Of a stretch of DNA of 64,000 bases, positions 39,810 to 64,000 are shown piece after piece. The notes below the pieces were generated by a model. It did no database searches, was not told the DNA's origin, and was given only the letters and a program-made list of their open reading frames with translations. The position numbers were made by a program, and so were the translations under genes. This DNA is from Salvelinus alpinus (Eukaryota; Chordata; Actinopteri; Salmoniformes; Salmonidae): positions 59,863,566 to 59,927,565 of the forward strand of contig NC_092093.1 of NCBI RefSeq assembly GCF_045679555.1, in the 5' to 3' direction. Position 1 is the stretch's first letter, and each line of letters opens with the position of its first letter.

Positions 39810-39988
39810 TATATAGTCTTAAATCATTACTACTTAGATTTGTGTGTATTGGGTATATGTTGTGTAATTTGTTAGATATTACTTGTTAGATATTACTGCA
39901 CTGTCGGAGCTAGAAGCACAAGCATTTCATTACACCCGCAATAACATCTGCTAATCACGTGTATGTGACCAATAAAATGTTTTATATA

Positions 39989-41196
39989 CACTGCTCAAAA
40001 AAATAAAGGGAACACTAAAATAACACATCCTAGATCTGAATGAATGAAATATTCTTATTAAATACTTTTTTCTTTACATAGTTGAATGTGCTGACAACAA
40101 AATCACACAAAAATTATCAATGGAAATCAAATTTATCAACCCATGGAGGTCTGGATTTGGAGTCACACTCAAAATTAAAGTGGAAAACCACACTACAGGC
40201 TGATCCAACTTTGATGTAATGTCCTTAAAACAAGTCAAAATGAGGCTCAGTGTGTGTGGCCTCCACGTGCCTGTATGACCTCCCTACAATGCCTGGGCAT
40301 GCTCCTGATGAGGTGGCGGATGGTCTCCTGAGGGATCTCCTCCCAGACCTGGACTAAAGCATCCGCCAACTCCTGGACAGTCTGTGGTGCAACGTGGCGT
40401 TGGTGGATGGAGCGAGACATGATGTCCCAGATGTGCTCAATTGGATTCAGGTCTGGGGAACGGGCGGGCCAGTCCATAGCATCAATGCCTTCCTCTTGCA
40501 GGAACTGCTGACACACTCCAGCCACATGAGGTCTAGCATTGTCTTGCATTAGGAGGAACCCAGGGCCAACCGCACCAGCATATGGTCTCACAAGGGGTCT
40601 GAGGATCTCATCTCGGTACCTAATGGCAGTCAGGCTACCTCTGGCGAGCACATGGAGGGCTGTGCGGCCCCCCAAAGAAATTCCACCCCACACCATGACT
40701 GACCCACCGCCAAACCGGTCATGCTGGAGGATGTTGCAGGCAGCAGAACGTTCTCCACGGCGTCTCCAGACTCTGTCACGTCTGTCACATGTGCTCAGTG
40801 TGAACCTGCATTCATCTGTGAAGAGCACAGGGCGCCAGTGGCGAATTTGCCAATCTTGGTGTTCTCTGGCAAATGCCAAACGTCCTGCACGGTGTTGGGC
40901 TGTAAGCACAACCCCCACCTGTGGACGTCGGGCCCTCATACCACCCTCATGGAGTCTGTTTCTGACCGTTTGAGCAGACACATGCACATTTGTGGCCTGC
41001 TGGAGGTCATTTTGCAGGGCTCTGGCAGTGCTCCTCCTGCTCCTCCTTGCACAAAGGCGGAGGTAGCGGTCCTGCTGCTGGGTTGTTGCCCTCCTACGGC
41101 CTCCTCCACGTCTCCTGATGTACTGGCCTGTCTCCTGGTAGCGCCTCCATGCTCTGGACACTACGCTGACAGACACAGCAAACCTTCTTGCCACAG
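39989..41196 (-). mobile_element. Tc1-like transposon, family I, right end lost
   Basis: Left end CACTGCTCAAAAAAATAAAGG follows TA at 39987-39988, where the preceding LINE ends. The transposase is on the minus strand. Similarity to the family I know stops at about 41196, inside the N-terminal codons of the transposase, and no second terminal repeat follows. The element therefore cannot move by itself. Confidence 0.85.
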
Positions 41197-41227
41197 GTAT
41201 TCCTGCTCTTTTCCCGCGATCCATCAA
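40247..41227 (-). CDS. Transposase ORF with replaced N-terminus (family I)
   Basis: An uninterrupted 326-residue frame. From [19 protein letters not shown] (about residue 12) onward it is a DD34E transposase: a second HTH with [15 protein letters not shown], Asp in [25 protein letters not shown], Asp in [12 protein letters not shown], and Glu in [10 protein letters not shown] with 34 residues between. It ends ARGGHTH. The first 11 or so residues ([11 protein letters not shown]) come from DNA beyond the break at about 41196, not from the element, so the normal first helix of the DNA-binding domain is missing. Probably not functional as a transposase; whether it is expressed is unknown. It starts about 430 bp upstream of the WDR48 start, on the opposite strand. 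Confidence 0.72.
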   Translation of the reverse strand: MMDRGKRAGIPVARRFAVSVSVVSRAWRRYQETGQYIRRRGGGRRRATTQQQDRYLRLCARRSRRSTARALQNDLQQATNVHVSAQTVRNRLHEGGMRARRPQVGVVLTAQHRAGRLAFAREHQDWQIRHWRPVLFTDECRFTLSTCDRRDRVWRRRGERSAACNILQHDRFGGGSVMVWGGISLGGRTALHVLARGSLTAIRYRDEILRPLVRPYAGAVGPGFLLMQDNARPHVAGVCQQFLQEEGIDAMDWPARSPDLNPIEHIWDIMSRSIHQRHVAPQTVQELADALVQVWEEIPQETIRHLIRSMPRHCREVIQARGGHTH

Positions 41228-41559
41228 TTACATTTGGTGTTTAATCATAGTGGTCTCTGACTTGTGATCAGACACGCTCAATTGGAACAATGTGCGCTTT
41301 TTTTCAATGCTGATTTGAATGTCATAGAGAAAACAGAGAAGTGTCAAATATTTTTTTTCTCACAAACATCCTTTCTGAATTTAAAAATAATCCTCGAAGT
41401 AAATCATCTAGTTTTTCAAAGGTATATGTAATCTGATTACAATAGTTTTGCTGGTAACGTAACGGATTACAGTTACCGTTACTCCCCAACCCTGATTGTG
41501 CGTATCCTGTATGTATGACTAAAATACCACTTCAAACTGAAATTTGATCTTGAAAGGTG
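41197..41559. other. Spacer upstream of the WDR48 promoter
   Basis: No gene. A stretch around 41390-41490 with GTAATCTGATTACAATAG and CGGATTACAGTTACCG resembles a dispersed repeat. The rest is unassigned. Confidence 0.45.
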
Positions 41560-41654
41560 AACATTTTAGAAATGGGCGGGGTTTATGACTTTGTGGCTGT
41601 GGTAACTAGGGACAACCGCCTTCTGGAAGTGACGTCAAGCTGTCATCATGTAAG
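41560..41654 (+). promoter_or_regulatory. Probable WDR48 core promoter
   Basis: Directly upstream of the start codon there is a GC box (GGGCGGGG at 41574-41581) and a perfect CRE palindrome TGACGTCA at 41630-41637, 18 bases before the ATG. The start itself lies in AAGATGGCG, which matches the YY1 site often seen at housekeeping starts. No TATA box. The transcription start is not visible, so it is uncertain which of these lie in the 5' UTR. Confidence 0.5.
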
Positions 41655-58587
<16,933 letters not shown>

Positions 58588-59855
58588 GGTCACCGGTGTC
58601 ATCTTGTGCTATCCTGACCACCACCTCCTTCCTCTGGCACCAAACATGGACTGTTCAAACTCATCCAACCAGATCCATGTGTTAGTAACACAAACCTGTG
58701 CTCAACGACTCCTTGTTAGAGCCTATAACCTCTCAGAAAGCATTTGTTTGGTCCGTAGCCAGAGTGTCACACAATAATCACTGTTCTTCAATCAGCCAGA
58801 ACACACAAGGAGAAAGGAGGGTAACTATTGTTACTGTGTACAGTGAATGGACTGAAGACATTTCCAGGGCATTTTAAGGTTCTTTGTCATTTAGGTTTTA
58901 TTTTATGACGTTTCCTTGCCTCCTTTTAATTTTTTTCTCCCTTTTTTGTAAGTAAGATTTTTATTGACATGCCCATCTTCCGAGAGAGAAGGCGTGACAA
59001 CCAGCTTGAGAAAGTCACTATGCTTGGGGGTTCACTTTGTGACATGAGTATGTTTTAGTTTTTGTTGGGGTCTCCACCCCATACATTCCTAGAACATGCT
59101 TGTTTCCGACCACCCATCACCACCCTTCATCCTCGTCCATGGTTAGGAAAGGGTTTATTGAGGAACATTTTCTGGATAGTCAGGCGACCATTCAAACCAA
59201 TCAAAGACATGACGATGTTTATTGTATGGCTTGTGTGATATTCCTCCGTTACCTCAGTTTGGCAACTGACTGATGTATTGAAAGCTGCTGTGCGAAGCTT
59301 CTCTCACCAAATGGACACATACAAGTACACATTCCCCATACTATCTCTTTAGCGAACACTGTTATTAAATTACTGAAACTATCTTTCTTTTTGTAAATAG
59401 ACTGTCATATTTTATAGGCAACTTGGCACAAGTTGTACTTCTGATCATCAGGAACATTATATTTCCTTTTTTTTAGCAAAACCTATATTATTTTCAAAAG
59501 GGTGCTTTCTCATGTAAATAAATAAATCATTAAAATCACAAATGTCAAGAAGCAACAGGTATGTACAATTTAAAGGACCCACTGAATCAGGATGTTTATA
59601 GGCTACTGTACTGTATTTGAGAGCAAAGCTAAATGGTTGTCATTGGCATTACCCATGACAGTCTGCTGCTAAATCGGCCTATATCCATTATACACTGACA
59701 AAGGTTATGGGGGGATATTCGTGAGGAAAGTGGAGGGATTCCCAAAACGTTTATTTTTATGCCAACGAAATGAAGACTGCTCTCAAACTCCAACAATGTG
59801 AATTTCACAGTGTTATAGCAAATGTATTATAATAAAGAATTTATTTGGTTTTAAT
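58588..59855 (+). promoter_or_regulatory. WDR48 3' UTR with poly(A) signals
   Basis: Sequence after the stop has no reading frame of note and no recognised repeat. Poly(A) signal candidates are the overlapping AATAAA motifs near 59516-59525 and a canonical AATAAA at 59831-59836, followed by a T/G-rich stretch. The second is the more likely main end; this is inference. Confidence 0.6.
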
Positions 59856-60703
59856 CCTAAAGAAACTTTGGTTGTTGAATAATCTCTACATTAAAAAAAG
59901 CTACTAAAGAATTATATGCCTCTGTATCCACAATCGCTTATCGAAGTGCTGATTGTAATTTAATATATGTTGTGGGTGCATAAGCGCTTAATAAATTAGG
60001 CAACATGACAATGAGAATAACATGCTTTTGAATTTCAGAGGAAGATGAATTGCATTGATCAGAGACTTAAGATCAGAAATCACATTGCCGAATTCCAGTA
60101 CACAAAAGGCTACCACTTGCAATGTTGAATATGATATTTGTCATGGAATACAAATGCTGCTGGAAGCAGGAGTGCAGTTGTCATGGTCTGAGCTCTGTCA
60201 ACTGTGGGTCTGTACATCTGCAAGTATGTGTAAATGCTCAACTATACAGTATGTGTATATATAAGACATTTCTTGCAATTGTATAGTCATCCCTGAAGCT
60301 CTCTTGATCTATATCTCCAGATTGTTTCCAGGGAGCCCATCAGGGGGGATCAACTAGAATCAGCCGTGGGACGATTTATTTCTTGAAGGGATGTTCAGGG
60401 GACCTGAACATAATTACAAATAATTTGTAGACTGCAAATTGACAGCAAGAAGCTGTCAAGCAAACAGATATAATATTTGAAATTGGGGCCACGGCAGCCA
60501 ATTGGGTAACCCTGCATGGTTAGATCTGACCACCAATTATTTATATATACACTAGATGACAAACGGGGAGCTGTTTTGAAGCCAACGTGGCTCCATCTTG
60601 GCACTCCCCCATCAATGTAGAAAATATTTTGGAAGCTATAGAAATGCATTTTTTAACATCTACATTTGTTTTTGCCATGTTTATTCTATTACAGATAACT
60701 TAA
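59856..60703. other. Unassigned intergenic DNA
   Basis: No gene recognised. The region just before the hAT-like element may belong to an older repeat that continues after it. Confidence 0.45.
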
Positions 60704-61596
60704 TAGGCTTGGGCGGTATACTGTATACCAGGGGTATTTGGAAAAAGCCACAGGAAAGTTTTTCTATACTATAAATACCATCAAAACTATTAATTTTGAA
60801 GTTTTTCAATAAATGTGAATATTTTGAGACATGTTTAGTTATTACCTGCAATCAACTTGTGCAAAACCTTAGAAGATTGCGTTCATTTCATCTGTCAAAT
60901 TATTTTAAATTATTACGTTTACCGTAGTTCCCCAGAACAGTTGAGCCAGTCACGTGTTTGTTTGTAAATAGCACAATAAGAGAACGCATGCTGGTGAGGC
61001 CATAGCGTTCTATCAGTGAGTCTGTTGTGTGGCGCACGAGTTGATGAAGTTACACTTGTATGCAATTCACTAATAAATGTTTGCCATCAGATATCTCATA
61101 ATTGCTTTCTTCCAGAAGTCAAAGAGCTCTGGATGAGGTATCTGTACAGCTGTCTTTTGTTTTTATTGTGCTTCCTACTAGCGTTTAGATTTTTTGTCTC
61201 CGTTCTTTTCCCATCTGGTCCGTGTACACATGCTGCTCTTTCTTCAGAAAAGCATGCATCACAACTTTGTTCATTTGCACAATTTCTCTCGTTCACTGTC
61301 GCTTATAAATGTCAACACTCGCCGAAAATGACATTTGGTAGCTACTAGCTATGCTTGTATAACTTTATGAGCTGGATGTGCTTGTCTTAGCAATTAGTTC
61401 ATGTTCGTTCTCGCTCGTTAGCCTTTAGCTAACAGCATCTGTGATTTCGCTTTTAGTTAGTGATAATTTTGTTGGCATTCTGGTAATAGAGGCCCAGTGG
61501 GCTTTTCTTGCATTTTTAGCGCCCCTTGTGTGCTTTGCTGGGAATACCGTAAATCCCGGTATGACAATATGAACATCTGGATACCGCCCAAGCCTA
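60704..61596. mobile_element. hAT-like non-autonomous element
   Basis: 893 bp with inverted ends TAGGCTTGGGCGGTAT and ATACCGCCCAAGCCTA. The 8-bp flanks TAACTTAA (60696-60703) and CACCTTAA (61597-61604) agree at 6 of 8 bases, which fits an aged hAT target duplication. No transposase frame. Confidence 0.82.
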
Positions 61597-62371
61597 CACC
61601 TTAATGCATACGTTTAAATTATATTATGTGAGATAAACATAACTATTTTTGAAAGTTCTACTTTTACTGTCCCCACTACAACAAACAATACAAAAATACA
61701 TTTAATTGAAATACTGTAGAATTCCATTTATTCCCATGAAGGACTGCTCCTTCTGGGGAGTGGCAATATGGCCGATCGGTGGCTTCATAGCCTCTCACTG
61801 GCCAATACATAGCATTTTACAATCCAGAGTTTAAATACATAACTGGATTTAACCCCCCAGAAGATACTGCAGACATCCCCATCAGGGACCCAGGCAGAGA
61901 AATCCCCGCCTGTCTCAGGTTGGATATTATATAGCCCTCTCTGTCCCTTCCAGGTCCACTCAGCAGCCACCTAAACCCCTTTGATGTTTATGTTATGTGA
62001 AGATGTCGCGATAGACAGGGGACACTTTGCCACGTTTTCGCTGTTATCAAAACTGCAGGGCGGAAATCTCTGGGCACTCCCAACAAGTAGTGGTCCAAGC
62101 GGTTGAATTACAACAAAAAAATGATCTGCCGAAAACTCCGCCCATCTTTCATTCCCTGTCGTGGACTGGCGGAATTTAAGATCACTCAATAGTAAACTGG
62201 TTACCATGGACTTTAGCTTGTCAGTCAGTATCCATGAGGACATGATTATTTTGTTGGAATAGTAGGTAATAGGAAGCTATCTCTATCAAGGTGGTATCAG
62301 AAATTAATTTAGGGAACAAGAAGGGAGTTTACAGGCCAATTATTTGAACAGTCAGCATCCGTGCACTTACA
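61597..62371. other. Spacer and possible promoter of the next gene
   Basis: No gene seen. Near 62120-62210 there are CTCCGCCCA (a GC-box-like site) and GTTACCATGG at 62200-62209, half of an RFX-type X-box. Both are weak indications of a promoter before the candidate exon at 62372. Confidence 0.35.
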
Positions 62372-62411
62372 ATGGCTCCGAGGAAGAATTTCAGAAACCA
62401 AGCCAAAAAAG
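62372..62411 (+). CDS. Candidate first coding exon of an unidentified gene
   Basis: ATG at 62372 in a strong context (A at -3, G at +4) opens 13 codons, MAPRKNFRNQAKK, basic in composition, ending at AAAAAAG followed by the good donor GTCAGT at 62412. I do not recognise the protein. No downstream exon could be linked to it within the remaining 1.6 kb. It could also be a chance ATG; the support is the start context, the donor and the weak promoter features upstream. Confidence 0.35.
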
Positions 62412-63703
62412 GTCAGTACCCTTCCCAATGCTAACTAGCTAACAGCATAGCTCGTGCGCTAAATGATTGTGCAAGTCTAGCTAGTTAAATATGTATTTGC
62501 CAGTTATGCAACTGCACGACCACCGGGCAAAGAATAATGTATTTGATAATGTTCTTTCCTCGAGCCAATTGGGCAGAATCTATTTTAAAATGGTACAATG
62601 TAGCAACATGTACTGTTACAATGATACAATGTAGCAACTAGGTACTGTTACAATGATACAATGTAGCCCCGCTGCTAACGTTCACTGTTGTCCACTGTGT
62701 CAGCGGGTTAGTTAATGTCTTCAGTACATTTAGAAGGGAGTTTATACGTTGAGCTATTTGTCTTCTGTTGTTGGTTTAGGCTTCGTGTTTCTCTCTTCTC
62801 AAATGATGATGAATGTGAATGATGCTATGTTGGCCTGTGGGGAATGGTCATCAAATTATTCCATATTCCCAGTGCACACCATGTCATTCATCCAGACCAT
62901 CCCTGTGCACGCATAGAATTATTATTATTTATTTTTTTACCAGATAACTGTTTCATGGATTTTGTGTCATTAAAGGGTTGCATAACAGTTTTCACACTAT
63001 TAGCCTACTCTTAAATTATCTTAGAATAAGAGTGTCTTAATTGAGGACTGAGTCTAAACTAGTGAAAAGTGTCCTGTGTTGTGACTGGTGGATAATAGCT
63101 ACTTATAACAAGGAACTGTCAATGCATGGATTTTTCATTGCACAAACTGGCAAAGTTTTTAGCAAGTATTTCCCACTATAAGTGGATTTCAATCAGAAGT
63201 GCAAAGACATGGGAAGTTGTCTGTTGCACTGCAGTGCATGTGGTGCTATTATAAAAAGTCAACATGCACTGTGATTGTAATATCTGATTGGAAGGCATAG
63301 CCTACTAATGCTTGGCCCTGTTTGCAGTGCTGTGAACTCAATGGGTTGTTTGTGCTGGTATTGGGAAAGAGACACTGAATCTACACTAGGGTGTCACAAC
63401 TGCCAAGGCAACATCAACCACAGAAAAATATTGCAGGTGTGCGTGTGTATGCATGACAGTTGTTAATCTTCATGGTCCATGCCCTGTAACATCCTTTGTT
63501 AGACAGATTGTTGCCGAGATCTTTGGCTGCCATTTATGGACCTACTACTCTGATGCACTCGCCTATTGAAAAAGAGGATGATGATTATTAAGTTAACACA
63601 AATTATGATTAGCCGATAACCTTTATATTTTTATAAACACATGAAGATTAGCCAATGGCCTTAGAGGAAGTCGTTATAGTCTTCAGTCATGATGGCTGAA
63701 ATA
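62412..63703. other. Unassigned DNA, possibly intron of the candidate gene
   Basis: No second exon or named repeat recognised. A small direct repeat, TACTGTTACAATGATACAATGT, occurs twice near 62610-62665 (quoted in part). Confidence 0.4.
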
Positions 63704-64000
63704 CACTGTGTACAAAACGTCAGGAACTCTTTCCATGACAGACTAACCAGGTGAATCCAGGTGAAAGCTATGATCCCTTATTGATGTCACTTGTTAAATC
63801 TACTTCAATGGGCAAGACAAAAGATTGAAGTGCCTTTGAATGGGGTATGGTAGTAGGTGCCAGGCGTGTGTGTCAAGAGCTGCAATGCTGCTGGGTTTTT
63901 CCACGCTCAACAGTTTCTCGCGTCTATCAAGAATGGTCCACCACCCAAAGGACATCTAGCCAACTTGACAACTGTGGGCATCATTGGAGTCAACATGGGA
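63704..64000 (+). mobile_element. Tc1-like element, family J, cut by the window end
   Basis: TA at 63702-63703, then CACTGTGTACAAAACGTCAGG. The leader and transposase start are as in intron 10: MGKTK-type ATG near 63811, FEWGMVVGARRVC-like codons, then AMLLGFSTLNSFSRVYQEW-like codons with a frame change. The right part lies outside the window. Confidence 0.85.

Larger units (their letters stand above)
36165..39985 (+). mobile_element. LINE with tandem-repeat 3' UTR, interrupted by Tc1 copy E3
   Basis: A plus-strand LINE: degraded RT (about 36230-37500), a 3' UTR containing seven 81-bp tandem units, an inserted E-family Tc1 (38204-39809), then the LINE end (39812-39985) with ATTACTGCACTGTCGGAGC and GTATGTGACCAATAAAATG. 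The same 3' end, inverted, is nested in WDR48 intron 1. The left part is truncated in the RT domain. Confidence 0.85.

Noticed and set aside
62199..62210. Full RFX X-box marking a ciliary gene
   Set aside because: Only the left half (GTTACC) matches; the right half does not fit the consensus, so a ciliary role is not supported.

Overview
The window looks like nuclear DNA of a salmonid fish. It is crowded with Tc1/mariner elements of at least eight families (TA target sites, DD34E transposases with a [16 protein letters not shown] motif). It also holds fish-type LINEs, two degenerate LTR retrotransposons, hAT-like elements, MITEs, a tRNA-derived SINE and long dinucleotide runs. The one host gene I can read in full is vertebrate WDR48 (UAF1), split by introns full of the same repeats. 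Genus and species cannot be told from this sequence.

Layout. 0.2-1.8 kb: degenerate LINE on the minus strand. 1.8-4.9 kb: unassigned DNA with simple repeats. 4.9-9.7 kb: three Tc1 elements in a row (families D, G and E), the last with an intact transposase ORF. 9.7-16.5 kb: two copies of a palindrome-rich repeat, LINE pieces and a second, frameshifted E copy. 16.5-19.4 kb: an LTR retrotransposon wreck. 20-24 kb: a LINE tail with a tandem duplication, a SINE and a G-family Tc1. 24.1-26.7 kb: the longest stretch in which I recognise no mobile element. 26.7-30.5 kb: two MITEs, then a LINE interrupted by an intact Tc1 (family F). 31.2-36.0 kb: a rearranged LTR retrotransposon with parts on opposite strands. 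36.2-40.0 kb: a LINE with an 81-bp tandem array, interrupted by a third E copy. 40.0-41.2 kb: a truncated Tc1-like element (family I). 41.65-58.59 kb: WDR48, 19 coding exons, 677 codons plus stop, no disruption in any exon. 58.6-59.85 kb: its probable 3' UTR. 60.7-61.6 kb: a hAT-like element. 62.37 kb: a candidate first exon of another gene. 63.7-64 kb: another Tc1 fragment running off the window.

How it works together. WDR48 is the scaffold and activator of the deubiquitinases USP1, USP12 and USP46. A probable CpG/CRE/GC-box type promoter lies just upstream, within 500 bp of a truncated transposon. Intron 1 holds nested transposons, intron 3 a Tc1 in a Tc1, intron 5 a terminal-inverted-repeat element carrying a 25 x 40 bp minisatellite. 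Intron 14 has a (CA)n run beside its donor and a (TG)n run beside its acceptor. That last arrangement is the most biologically suggestive signal here, because the two runs can pair in the transcript and bring the splice sites together. I saw no evidence of a wholly new gene system; the unusual content is in how repeats are assembled and how they touch the splicing of WDR48.
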